Below, one piece after another: positions 17,482-26,134 of a stretch of 64,000 nt of DNA (within the stretch, counting starts at the first letter, position 1; the number at the start of each line of letters is the position of its first letter). The notes beneath the pieces are model-generated. The model searched no databases and was not told the DNA's origin. It saw only the letters and a list, made by a program, of their open reading frames with translations. The stretch comes from an uncultured Pseudomonadota bacterium. Lineage in GTDB: Bacteria > Pseudomonadota > Alphaproteobacteria > RF32 > CAG-239. The DNA lies in the NCBI GenBank assembly GCA_949292335.1, contig CASEYY010000041.1, positions 40,955 through 104,954 on the forward strand, given 5' to 3'. Position numbers and translations under genes: made by a program.

Positions 17482-18405
17482 GTGGCTAAGCTTAAAGCTC
17501 CCAGAAATAAAACTCTTTCTTTAAGCCCTGCGGAAACTAATCTTCTGCTTAAAAATGCCGTTAAGCTAAAAAACAAAGCTAATTTTGAAGGGGTAGAAAA
17601 TCGCATCATTTGGCAAGACGCCTTTAAGGCTATAGATTTGTTACCGGACAAATGTGTAGATTTGGTGGTTACCGACCCGCCTTATAATCTGACTAAAAAC
17701 TTTGGTTCATCAACTTTTCGTGAGATGAAAAATGATGAGTATTTGTCTTGGTTGGATAAGTGGCTAAAAAAGTTATCCAGAATCCTAAAAGATGATGCTT
17801 CTTTGTATATTTGTGCCGACTGGAAAACTTCGATTGCCGTGCCTTATGTCGCCGGAAAATATTTTGTTTTGCAAAATCGTATTTCTTGGGAACGCGAAAA
17901 GGGTCGCGGGGCAAAAAATAATTGGAAAAACTGCCTTGAAGATATTTGGTTCTTTACCAAGAGCAAAAATTACAAATTTAATCTCGATAAAGTTAAAATC
18001 TTAAGAAAAGTTATTGCTCCGTATCGCAATGAGGAAGGTAGTCCAAAAGATTGGTTCTCCCAAGGAAACGAAAAAATGCGACTTACTCATCCTTCTAACA
18101 TTTGGACCGATATATCGGTGCCGTTTTGGTCAATGAGCGAAAATACCCAACACCCAACTCAGAAGCCCGAAAAACTTATTGCGAAACTTATTTTGGCCTC
18201 CTCCGATGAAGGCGATGTCGTCTTTGATCCGTTTGTAGGCTCGGGAACCACCGCCGTGGTGGCAAAAAAATTAAACCGCAAATTTATTGCCATCGAAAAG
18301 GAAAAAGAATATGTCGCTCTTACTTTGAAAAGACTCGAATTGGCCGAAGAAAACCAGCAAATTCAGGGCTTTGAAAACGGCGTCTTCAGGCCGCGAAACG
18401 GTTGA
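17482..18405 (+). CDS. Beta-class DNA adenine methyltransferase (CcrM-like core)
   Basis: This protein should methylate adenine in DNA. The order of motifs is beta-class: DPPY (residues 65–68) comes before the AdoMet-binding FxGxG motif (FVGSGTT), and HPTQKPEKL lies between them. It resembles orphan alphaproteobacterial methylases, but at 307 residues it lacks the roughly 80-residue C-terminal domain of Caulobacter CcrM, and its central region differs, so the target site is unproven. No restriction gene is adjacent, which fits a solitary methylase. The start is GTG, with GGAGAAGAG upstream inside ptsH. Confidence 0.85.
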   Translation: MAKLKAPRNKTLSLSPAETNLLLKNAVKLKNKANFEGVENRIIWQDAFKAIDLLPDKCVDLVVTDPPYNLTKNFGSSTFREMKNDEYLSWLDKWLKKLSRILKDDASLYICADWKTSIAVPYVAGKYFVLQNRISWEREKGRGAKNNWKNCLEDIWFFTKSKNYKFNLDKVKILRKVIAPYRNEEGSPKDWFSQGNEKMRLTHPSNIWTDISVPFWSMSENTQHPTQKPEKLIAKLILASSDEGDVVFDPFVGSGTTAVVAKKLNRKFIAIEKEKEYVALTLKRLELAEENQQIQGFENGVFRPRNG

Positions 18406-18424
18406 TGTAATCAACCTCTTTTTG
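18400..18424 (+). terminator. Terminator of the PTS–methyltransferase operon
   Basis: GGTTGA-TGTAA-TCAACC followed by TCTTTTT; the methyltransferase stop codon lies within the stem. Confidence 0.6.
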
Positions 18425-18503
18425 AAAAACATTAAGTTTATCTGGACTTTAAGGCGAAAAATCTTATATTAATCTGCAGAATATGTTTTGCGGAGTTGTA
18501 AAA

Positions 18504-19112
18504 ATGAAAAAATTTCTGACCTTGCTGTTTTGTTTATTTGCTTCTGTAGCTCAAGCCCAAACCTCCGAGGATATCCAAAAAATCGAAAACTACCTCAATA
18601 ACATAAAAAGTATGGAAGCAACCTTTGTGCAAATGGCCTCTAACGGAGCTACCGCCGAAGGCCGCTTGTTTATTAAAAAACCAAATAAAATCCGCATGGA
18701 ATACGCTGAGCCGACCAATGTCTTAATAGTCGGCGACGGTGATTTTATCATATATAACGACATCGACTTAGACCAAGTGACACATATTGACTACGACGAT
18801 ATTCCGGCCTCTTTAATCCTTTCCAACCAAATAAAAATCGATGGTGATAAACTCAAAGTTATTGATTTTTACAAAGATTCCGGATCGACCTTGATTACCT
18901 TGGACTATACCGAAAAAGGGGATATCGGACCGATAACTCTTATTTTCTCAAACTCTCCATTTGAGCTTAAACAATGGAAAATAGTAGACCCGCAAAGCGT
19001 AGAGGTCACCGTTTCTTTGTATGACACCAAAAAAGATATTGAAATACCGGAGGATGTGTTCAAATTTAAAAATCCTAAAAATTCTTCGCGCAACTTCAAA
19101 AAGAAAAAGTAA
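18504..19112 (+). CDS. lolA: Outer-membrane lipoprotein carrier protein LolA family
   Basis: LolA shuttles lipoproteins through the periplasm to the outer membrane. The 202-residue precursor has a signal peptide (MKKFLTLLFCLFASVAQA) and the family pattern MEATFVQ, GRLFIKKPNKIRMEY and IPASLIL. The start is ATG 18504 behind GGAG. It is followed two bases later by xth, a pairing often seen in alphaproteobacteria. Confidence 0.9.
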   Translation: MKKFLTLLFCLFASVAQAQTSEDIQKIENYLNNIKSMEATFVQMASNGATAEGRLFIKKPNKIRMEYAEPTNVLIVGDGDFIIYNDIDLDQVTHIDYDDIPASLILSNQIKIDGDKLKVIDFYKDSGSTLITLDYTEKGDIGPITLIFSNSPFELKQWKIVDPQSVEVTVSLYDTKKDIEIPEDVFKFKNPKNSSRNFKKKK

Positions 19113-19114
19113 AA

Positions 19115-19921
19115 ATGGCAACGGCAAAACTTGTTACTTGGAATGTAAACTCCATACGAATCCGCTTGGAATTATTAAAATATTTGGTCGAAAAATACCA
19201 ACCGGATATTATTTGCCTGCAGGAAGTTAAAGCCAAGGAAGAAGATTTTCCGTTTGCGGAAGTAAAGTCTTTGGGGTTTGATAATATTGCCCTCTATGGT
19301 ATGCCGGGTTACAACGGAGTGGCTATTTTGGCAAAACCTATGCTAAAAAATATTACAAAAGTCGATTGGGTCGGAAAACAAGATGCCAGACATATTAAAG
19401 CAACCGTTTTTGACGACATCGAAATAAATAATATCTATATTCCGGCCGGCGGCGACATCCCTGACCCGATTGTAAATTTGTCTTTTGCCCATAAACTTTG
19501 TTTTATGGACGATATAAGCGAGTTTTATGAGCAACACAAAGCCTCTTTGGCCGGAAAAAAAATGCTTTTGTGCGGGGATTTTAATGTCGCCCCCAGTGAA
19601 AATGATGTCTGGAACCACAAACAACTGCTTAAAATTGTTTCGCACACGCCGATTGAAGTTGAAAGATTAACCAGATTGTTTAATTCGCTCGACTTTGTTG
19701 ACGCGGTCAGAAAATTCTACCCCGAACCGCAAAAAATATTTTCGTGGTGGAGTTACCGTAACCCAAACTGGCAAACCAATAACAAAGGACGGCGGCTTGA
19801 CCATATTTGGATTACGGCAAATCTCAGCAACCGTGTTGCGAACACCAAAATTCTAACGGAATTTCGTGCTCTCGACCGTCCCTCTGACCATGTGCCGGTG
19901 ATGACCGAAATTAAAATATAA
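19115..19921 (+). CDS. xth: Exodeoxyribonuclease III (Xth family AP endonuclease)
   Basis: This is a base-excision repair AP endonuclease and 3'-5' exonuclease of 268 residues. Motifs are TWNVNSIR, the metal-binding Glu in CLQEVKA, CGDFNVAP, the DHIW segment and the C-terminal SDHVP with its catalytic His. It is coupled to lolA. Confidence 0.94.
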   Translation: MATAKLVTWNVNSIRIRLELLKYLVEKYQPDIICLQEVKAKEEDFPFAEVKSLGFDNIALYGMPGYNGVAILAKPMLKNITKVDWVGKQDARHIKATVFDDIEINNIYIPAGGDIPDPIVNLSFAHKLCFMDDISEFYEQHKASLAGKKMLLCGDFNVAPSENDVWNHKQLLKIVSHTPIEVERLTRLFNSLDFVDAVRKFYPEPQKIFSWWSYRNPNWQTNNKGRRLDHIWITANLSNRVANTKILTEFRALDRPSDHVPVMTEIKI

Positions 19922-19924
19922 ATC

Positions 19925-20428
19925 CTATTTCTTCTTACCCGCCGTCGTTTGGGTATTACGCAAAGCCGCAATTAACTCGAAAAGACTGTCGGCAACATGA
20001 TTATTCGGCAAACGAATAAAGTTGTTTACCAGCTCTTGAATATGCGAACTCTTGAGAGGGTCTTTGCTTGCTATAAAATCTGCGGATATATTATCATATT
20101 TATTACTGCTTACTATAAAGCGAGGACTCTTGTTGGTAATTTCTTGCGGCATATCTTGGTAGAAATAATTTGTGTCTACACCTAGCAGCGATGCAAAATC
20201 ATATAATCTGCTCGCCGAAATACGATTTTGACCTTTTTCATATTTTTGAACTTGTTGAAATGAAATGCCCATTTTTTTGCCCAAAGTATTTTGGGACATT
20301 TTCAATGCCTTGCGTCGTAAAAGCAATCTCTTTCCGATGTAAATGTCAATTTGGTTGGGAGAACCGTCTATTTGGCGGCCGCGATTGTTTTTAAAATCCG
20401 AATTATATTCTGTTTTGGATATTTTCAT
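19925..20428 (-). CDS. XRE-family helix-turn-helix regulator
   Basis: The 167-residue protein has a Cro/CI-type HTH at about residues 30–85 (RRKALKMSQNTLGKKMG, then QVQKYEKGQNRISA). The C-terminal half matches nothing I recognise. The start is placed at 20428 because a strong GGAGG lies immediately upstream; a longer frame to 20488 has none. It converges on xth, three bases apart. The region behind the promoter side is very AT-rich. Small XRE proteins of this kind are common in alphaproteobacteria and often regulate the envelope or stress genes. Confidence 0.85.
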   Translation of the reverse strand: MKISKTEYNSDFKNNRGRQIDGSPNQIDIYIGKRLLLRRKALKMSQNTLGKKMGISFQQVQKYEKGQNRISASRLYDFASLLGVDTNYFYQDMPQEITNKSPRFIVSSNKYDNISADFIASKDPLKSSHIQELVNNFIRLPNNHVADSLFELIAALRNTQTTAGKKK

Positions 20429-20512
20429 GTTACCTCCTGCAAAATGTTTTATTTTTCTCGTTATGCTATATAATATATAAAACGGCAATATAAAGTTGCA
20501 AGGGGGTGTATA

Positions 20513-20545
20513 TAAAAAAACGACCCTCGTCTTAGGCGAGAGCCG
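20513..20545 (-). terminator. Terminator of rpsB–tsf
   Basis: A CTCG / CGAG hairpin (with extended flanking pairs) is followed on the minus strand by a run of seven Ts, 30–60 bases after the tsf stop. Confidence 0.5.
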
Positions 20546-20575
20546 TATGTTTTAAGCTGTCTTGCTTAATTTTGC

Positions 20576-21502
20576 TTATTTACCAAGCTGAGCGGCAACT
20601 TCGGCAGCAAAATCTTCTTCTTTTTTCTGCAAGCCTTCGCCAAGTTTGAAACGAACATAGTCAACCAATTTGATATCGGTGCCCATTTCTTTGGCAGCAT
20701 CGGCAATAACCTGTTTAACTTTTTTGTCAGGATCCATGATGTAAGCTTGTTCTTCAAGAACGACCTCGTCATAGTACTTACGAACACGGCCTTCAACCAT
20801 CTTTTCGATGATATTTTCCGGCTTGCCGGAAGCCTTAGCTTGCTCGGCAAAAATTGATTTTTCATGTTCTACGGCTTTGGCATCAACCGAAGCAATGTCT
20901 TTGAACAAAGGAGCAGAGGCGGCTATATGCATGGCAATGTGCTTACCCAGCTCTTCCAATTTTGCTTTGTCGCCGGTTGATTCAAGAGCAACCAAAACGC
21001 CGATTTTGCCGAGATTATTACCGCAGGCATTGTGCAAATAAGAAGCTATTACACCGTTGTTTACCTGTAACATGGCGGCACGACGCAAATTCATGTTTTC
21101 ACCGATTTTGGCAATCAAGTCGGTTAATCTTTCTTCAAAAGTTTTGTTGCATTTCGGGCAGTGGAAAGTTTTCATATCACAAATTTCGCCGGAAGACAAC
21201 AAGGCTACTTTGGCGGCATCGGCCACATATTCTTGGAATAATTCATTCTTAGCAACAAAGTCAGTTTCGGAGTTAACTTCAACAACGGCACCTTTATTTC
21301 CTTCAACACAAACCGAAACCAGTCCTTCGGCAGCGATACGGCTGGCTTTTTTGGCGGCAGAAGCCAAACCTTTTTTGCGTAACCAGTCTACTGCTTCATC
21401 CATATTGCCGTTTGCTTCAACCAAGGCTTTTTTGCAATCCAGCATTCCGGCTCCGGTTGCTTCTCTTAACTCTTTTACTTTTGCAGCTGTAATCTCTGTC
21501 AT
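20576..21502 (-). CDS. tsf: Elongation factor Ts
   Basis: EF-Ts recycles EF-Tu·GDP. The 308-residue protein has the N-terminal UBA-like domain with VKELREATGAGMLDCKKAL, and the core motifs SETDFVAKN and KIGENMNLRRA. An unusual cysteine group is present at the start of the core (ICDM, then CPKC), where most EF-Ts have a short polar loop. It lies downstream of rpsB, about 100 bp apart, forming the standard rpsB–tsf operon. Confidence 0.96.
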   Translation of the reverse strand: MTEITAAKVKELREATGAGMLDCKKALVEANGNMDEAVDWLRKKGLASAAKKASRIAAEGLVSVCVEGNKGAVVEVNSETDFVAKNELFQEYVADAAKVALLSSGEICDMKTFHCPKCNKTFEERLTDLIAKIGENMNLRRAAMLQVNNGVIASYLHNACGNNLGKIGVLVALESTGDKAKLEELGKHIAMHIAASAPLFKDIASVDAKAVEHEKSIFAEQAKASGKPENIIEKMVEGRVRKYYDEVVLEEQAYIMDPDKKVKQVIADAAKEMGTDIKLVDYVRFKLGEGLQKKEEDFAAEVAAQLGK

Positions 21503-21599
21503 TTTTTATTTCCTCTAATCTTGCTTTTCTCTTATCTGTTCGGGCGGCACTAACCTTATGATTAATGCCGCCTTGACTTATGCTTATTGTTAAAGAATA

Positions 21600-22406
21600 T
21601 TATTCTTCAACTGCTTCGGCTTTTTCGGCTGATTTTTTGGTTGTTCTTTTTCTAGCCGGTTTGGCTTCGGCTTTTTCGGCAACCATTTCTTCAACCTTAA
21701 CACCTTGAGCAGCTATGGCAGCTTGCATACCGTCCAAAACTGCTCCGGAAATCATTTCGGAATAGAATTGGATTGCACGGATGGCGTCATCGTTGCCGGG
21801 AACCGGTAAATCTACGGATTCCGGATCAGCATTGGTATCGCAAATTCCGATAACGGGAATACCGAGCTTCTTAGCTTCTTTGATAGCCAAAGACTCTTTG
21901 CAGGTATCAATTACGAATACCAAATCGGGCTGACCGCCCATGTTCATGATACCGCCGAGCTCAAGTTGCAATTTTTCTTGTTCTTTTTTCAAGCCTTGCA
22001 ATTCTTTTTTGGTGTAACCGGTCAAATCACCTTTTTCAAACATCTCGTTTAATTTAACCAAACGGGTGATTGATTTGTGAACGGTTTTCCAGTTGGTCAA
22101 CATACCTCCCAACCAACGTTGGTTGACAAAGTATTGACCGCAACGTTCGGCATTCTCTTTGATAATGTCTTGTGCCTGTTTTTTGGTAGCAACAAACAAT
22201 ACTTTTCCGCCCTGAGCTGCTATCTCTCTGGTAGTAGCCATTGCTGTATAAAGCATCGGATAAGTCTTTTGCAAATCAATAATGTGAATGCCGTCTTTTT
22301 TGCCGTAAATGTACGGAGCCATCTTCGGATTCCAACGACGAGCGTGGTGTCCGAAGTGTACGCCAGCTTCAATCATCTGACGCAATGTAAATGTAGGAAG
22401 AGTCAT
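21600..22406 (-). CDS. rpsB: 30S ribosomal protein S2
   Basis: S2 is a late-assembling 30S protein. The 268-residue sequence has the conserved N terminus TLRQMIEAGVHFGHHARRWNP, and GGMLTNWKT. The start is at 22406 behind GAAGGA; the longer upstream frame is not S2-like. It has a C-terminal extension rich in Lys/Ala/Glu. The 130 bases upstream on the minus strand contain hairpins (for example GACGCA/TGCGTT and AAGTAGC/GCTGCTT) that could be a regulatory leader. Confidence 0.96.
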   Translation of the reverse strand: MTLPTFTLRQMIEAGVHFGHHARRWNPKMAPYIYGKKDGIHIIDLQKTYPMLYTAMATTREIAAQGGKVLFVATKKQAQDIIKENAERCGQYFVNQRWLGGMLTNWKTVHKSITRLVKLNEMFEKGDLTGYTKKELQGLKKEQEKLQLELGGIMNMGGQPDLVFVIDTCKESLAIKEAKKLGIPVIGICDTNADPESVDLPVPGNDDAIRAIQFYSEMISGAVLDGMQAAIAAQGVKVEEMVAEKAEAKPARKRTTKKSAEKAEAVEE

Positions 22407-22682
22407 TTTTATTTTCCTTCTTTTCCGGTTAATCCTCCGCAAGTTCTGTGGTCTTTTTATCGACACCGGAGTGAGGCTTAAAGCAGCCCCCGCTACTTGC
22501 GTGTGAGTTATAAGAACGCACCATGCGTCCTTTTCGCGACTCTTTTTATACATAAATTACTAAATTTGCAAGAGTTTTTTCAAAAAAAAAGAATTGTTGA
22601 ATTGTAAAAGTTTGTACTTGTGATTTTTAAGCTTTTGTTTTATGTTACCCCTTGAATTGTAAAGCTTTGATGAAGGATTGTA

Positions 22683-24671
22683 ATGTCTGACCTGTTTGAT
22701 GAAAAAAATAATGATGTAAAAGATTATTCGGCTAACTCTATTGAAGTACTGGAAGGGTTGGAACCGGTCAGACATCGTCCGGGTATGTATATCGGCGGTA
22801 CCGATGAAACCGCTCTGCACCATTTGGTTGCCGAAATCTTGGATAACTCCATGGATGAAGCCGTTGCCGGTTTTGCCAGTAAAATTGATGTTATCTTAAA
22901 CGCTGATTTTTCGGTCACCATTGTTGATAACGGCCGCGGTATTCCGGTTGACCCTCATCCAAAATACCCCAACAAATCAGCTCTGGAAGTCATTATGACT
23001 ATGTTGCACTCCGGCGGTAAATTCGGCGGCGGGGCTTATAAAGTCTCCGGCGGATTGCACGGGGTCGGTCTTTCGGTGGTCAATGCCTTGTCGGAAAATT
23101 TGGTAGTGGAAATTGCCCGCGATAAAAAATTATATCGTCAGGTATATGCCAAGGGTATTCCGCAAACTCCCTTGGAGTTTATCGGAAATGCTCCTAACCG
23201 CCGCGGTACTTCAATCACATTTAAACCGGACCCCGAAATATTCGGCGTAAATTCGAACCTGCAACCTAACAGAATTTTCAGAATGGCTCGCTCAAAGGCT
23301 TTTCTGTTTAAGGGAATCAAAATTAACTGGCATTGTGCTCCGGAAGTTTTGGGCGAAGGTGAGGCTACTCCTTTAGATGCCGAACTCTGCTTCCCTAACG
23401 GTTTGCTCGATTTTCTTAATTATCAAATCGGTGCTAAAACCACCATCAACCGCCGACCGTTTACCGGTGAAGCGGAGCTTGATAATGACGAAGGAAAAGT
23501 CGAGTGGGCAATCACCTGGCCGGAAGATGAAAACGGTTTCTGCTATTCCTATTGCAACACCGTTATCACTCCCTTAGGCGGAACTCACGAAACCGGATTT
23601 AAATCGGCTCTTATAAAAGGTCTTAAAGAATACGGCGAAATGATAAATAACAAAAAAGCCGCCGCCGTTACCGCCGAAGATTTCTTGAGTGATGCCGCAA
23701 TTATGTTGTCGGTATTTATTCGTGACCCCCAATTTCAGGGACAAACCAAAGATAAGCTTACCTCAAACAAAGCCGTGCGGTTGGTAGAATCCGCAGTTAA
23801 AGATTCTTTCGATCACTGGTTGTCGTCAGATTTGGAAAACGCTGCCGCTTTGCTTGAATATGTTATTGAAAGAGCCGAGGCCAGAAAAAAGAAAAAAGAA
23901 GAAAAAGAAAAGGTGAGAAAAACTCCGACCAAGCGATTGCGTCTGCCGGGAAAATTGGCCGACTGCTCTCAGGCTTCGGCCGAAAATACCGAAATCTTCA
24001 TCGTTGAGGGTGATTCCGCCGGCGGTTCGGCAAAACAAGGTCGTGACCGCGTTACACAAGCAATCTTACCTTTACGCGGAAAAATTCTTAATGTGGCAAG
24101 TGCTTCTTTAGAAAAAATAACCCAAAACCAAGAAATTAAAGATATGATTGAAGCCTTGGGTTGCGGTACTAAAGAAAATTACAAAGAAGAAAACCTGCGT
24201 TATGAAAAAATCATCATTATGACCGATGCCGATGTTGACGGAGCTCATATCGCGTCTTTGCTGATGACTTTCTTCTACCAGCATATGCCCCAGCTCATTG
24301 CTAACGGACACCTCTTTATTGCAACTCCCCCGCTTTATAAAATTGCCGTCGGCGGTAAAAACTATTATGCCTTGGATGATGAGGATAAAGATAAAATCTT
24401 GGCTAAAGTTGTTAAAGGAAACCAAAAGCCCGATATCAGCCGCTTCAAAGGCTTGGGTGAAATGAGTGCTCAGCAGCTTAAAGAAACAACCATGGATAAG
24501 AAAAATCGTATGCTGCTGAAAGTTATGATACCTTCTACCACAACCGAAGAAGGTAAAGAAGAAGCCTTTGAAACCAGAAGACAGGTTGAAAGATTAATGG
24601 GTAAAAATCCGGAACTGCGATTCAAATTTATTATTGAACGAGCCAAATTCGTTAACGATTTGGATATTTAA
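22683..24671 (+). CDS. parE: DNA topoisomerase IV subunit B (ParE)
   Basis: ParE is the ATPase subunit of topoisomerase IV, which decatenates sister chromosomes. It has the GHKL ATPase (LDNSMDEAVAG, GRGIPVDPHPKY, GGLHGVGLSVVNALS) and the TOPRIM region (EGDSAGGSAKQGRDR, MTDADVDGAHI). At 662 residues it has ParE rather than GyrB length, and KRLRLPGKLADC is typical of ParE. It sits divergent from rpsB and is followed four bases later by the EamA gene. parC is not in the window. Confidence 0.92.
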   Translation: MSDLFDEKNNDVKDYSANSIEVLEGLEPVRHRPGMYIGGTDETALHHLVAEILDNSMDEAVAGFASKIDVILNADFSVTIVDNGRGIPVDPHPKYPNKSALEVIMTMLHSGGKFGGGAYKVSGGLHGVGLSVVNALSENLVVEIARDKKLYRQVYAKGIPQTPLEFIGNAPNRRGTSITFKPDPEIFGVNSNLQPNRIFRMARSKAFLFKGIKINWHCAPEVLGEGEATPLDAELCFPNGLLDFLNYQIGAKTTINRRPFTGEAELDNDEGKVEWAITWPEDENGFCYSYCNTVITPLGGTHETGFKSALIKGLKEYGEMINNKKAAAVTAEDFLSDAAIMLSVFIRDPQFQGQTKDKLTSNKAVRLVESAVKDSFDHWLSSDLENAAALLEYVIERAEARKKKKEEKEKVRKTPTKRLRLPGKLADCSQASAENTEIFIVEGDSAGGSAKQGRDRVTQAILPLRGKILNVASASLEKITQNQEIKDMIEALGCGTKENYKEENLRYEKIIIMTDADVDGAHIASLLMTFFYQHMPQLIANGHLFIATPPLYKIAVGGKNYYALDDEDKDKILAKVVKGNQKPDISRFKGLGEMSAQQLKETTMDKKNRMLLKVMIPSTTTEEGKEEAFETRRQVERLMGKNPELRFKFIIERAKFVNDLDI

Positions 24672-24674
24672 ATC

Positions 24675-25622
24675 ATGAAAATATCGGCTGTTTTACTTTC
24701 TTTGTTAGTGGTTTTTATATGGGGTATTAACCCCGCTACCAGTAAATTGGGACTGGAACAAATTCCTCCAATGACATATTTAACCATCAGGTATCTGATT
24801 ATCTCTTTGTTGGTGCTTCCCTTTGCTGATAAACCTTCAAAAAAAGAATTTTGGCAATTACTGATTGTTGCTCTCACTTCAAATGTCATTAATAATGTTC
24901 TGAGTTATGTCGCCTATAGTGTCTTGTCGCCGTCTGCAAGTTCATTATTGTTGCAAACCGAAGGTCCGATATCGGTTTTAATGGCTTGCATCTGGGCAAA
25001 AGAAAAAATTAATCTAAAGCAGGTTTTGGCGATTTTGCTGTCTTTCGTCGGGGTTGTTGTCATCTTGGGAGTACCAAATATGAATTTATTTGGCGTCCTG
25101 GCAATTATTGCTTCTCGCTTCTTTTGGGGCGGTTGCCAAATTATTTTTAAGGGAACTAAACATATGGCAACAACTACTTTTTTGGCTTATTCATACCTCT
25201 TTGCCGTCCCTTTTACCGCTGCCGGTTCTGTTTGGGTGGAAAATTACGACTACCATAATTTGGAGCTGGTCGATTGGAATATTGCTGGATGGGCTTTGGC
25301 TTACGAAGTTGTTGCTTTGTCTTTGGCTATGGTGTTGTGGCAAAAACTTATTGCCGCAAACGGGGTAAGTAAGATTGCTCCGTTTTGCACCTTGAGAATC
25401 GTCTTTGGTATTGCCGCCGGAGTGATTGTGTTTAATGATCCGTTAAATTGGCAAATATTATTGGGTGCCTTGCTGGTAACCTTTGGCGTTTTGCTGACGA
25501 TGAAAGAATTTAATATTATTTTGAAAGCACGGGTAAACTCCGTAGAAGTTTACCGAAATGCTCATAGAATTTTGATGGAAAGAAAGTTAAAAAGAATATC
25601 TTTAAGAAAGAAACACAGATGA
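24675..25622 (+). CDS. EamA/DMT-family transporter
   Basis: The 315-residue protein is almost entirely hydrophobic, with about ten membrane helices in two EamA repeats (for example VVFIWGINPATSKLGLEQIP near the N terminus and ALAYEVVALSLAMVLW in the second half). Such transporters move amino acids or metabolites; the substrate cannot be read here. It follows parE by four bases, and its stop overlaps the start of the GNAT gene. Confidence 0.85.
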   Translation: MKISAVLLSLLVVFIWGINPATSKLGLEQIPPMTYLTIRYLIISLLVLPFADKPSKKEFWQLLIVALTSNVINNVLSYVAYSVLSPSASSLLLQTEGPISVLMACIWAKEKINLKQVLAILLSFVGVVVILGVPNMNLFGVLAIIASRFFWGGCQIIFKGTKHMATTTFLAYSYLFAVPFTAAGSVWVENYDYHNLELVDWNIAGWALAYEVVALSLAMVLWQKLIAANGVSKIAPFCTLRIVFGIAAGVIVFNDPLNWQILLGALLVTFGVLLTMKEFNIILKARVNSVEVYRNAHRILMERKLKRISLRKKHR

Positions 25623-26086
25623 TCAGAAAATATCAGGCAAATGATGTTGAAAAAGTTTTGAATATTTGGCTTAAGGCGAGCGTGCAGTCGCATAAGTTTG
25701 TCAGCGAAGAGTATTGGCAAAATATGGTGCCGGTAATTAAAAAATATTATTTACCAAACACCGATAGCTTCGTGTTTGAAGACAAGCATAAAATAAAGGG
25801 TTTTATGAGTATTATTGATGAAAAGCATCTCGGTGCATTATTTGTTGCTCCCGAATTTCAAAATCAAAAAATCGGAACTAAGCTCATTAACTACGCCAAA
25901 AGAAGATATCCGGAGTTGACTCTTAAAGTGTTTATTAAAAACATTGATGCTCTGCGATTTTATCAAAGAAATAATTTCAAAATCATTGCCGAGCAAACCG
26001 ATGATGATACCAAAGAAATTGAGCTGTTGATGAGTTGGTCGTTGGAATCTAAAACCGGAAATCAGCGAAAACCCGGGGATTCTTAA
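25619..26086 (+). CDS. GNAT-family N-acetyltransferase
   Basis: This 155-residue protein is a probable acyl-CoA-dependent acetyltransferase. The acetyl-CoA-binding region is LGALFVAPEFQNQKIGTKLI, and ALRFYQRNNFKI is the typical C-terminal GNAT motif. It resembles the YjaB-type subgroup. The substrate is unknown. It is translationally coupled to the EamA gene (ATGA overlap). Confidence 0.85.
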   Translation: MIRKYQANDVEKVLNIWLKASVQSHKFVSEEYWQNMVPVIKKYYLPNTDSFVFEDKHKIKGFMSIIDEKHLGALFVAPEFQNQKIGTKLINYAKRRYPELTLKVFIKNIDALRFYQRNNFKIIAEQTDDDTKEIELLMSWSLESKTGNQRKPGDS

Positions 26087-26093
26087 ACAAAAA

Positions 26094-26134
26094 AAGCATA
26101 TTCACTCACAGAAGAGAGAATATGCTTATTTTTT
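26094..26134. terminator. Bidirectional terminator between GNAT and adk genes
   Basis: AAGCATATTC / GAATATGCTT form a perfect 10-bp stem with T-rich and A-rich flanks on both sides, between convergent genes. Confidence 0.85.

Noticed and set aside
17482-18405. Naming the methyltransferase ccrM
   Set aside because: The CcrM C-terminal domain is missing and the target-recognition part differs; the GANTC clusters alone do not prove the specificity of this enzyme.
22440-22555. Longer S2 N terminus starting upstream at 22553
   Set aside because: The added residues are not S2-like and the conserved start with its GAAGGA lies at 22406; the stretch looks instead like an mRNA leader with hairpins.
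22683-24671. Calling the type II topoisomerase gene gyrB because it is near dnaA–dnaN–recF
   Set aside because: Its length (662 residues) and the RLRLPGKLADC motif fit ParE; GyrB is about 800 residues and has a different central region.
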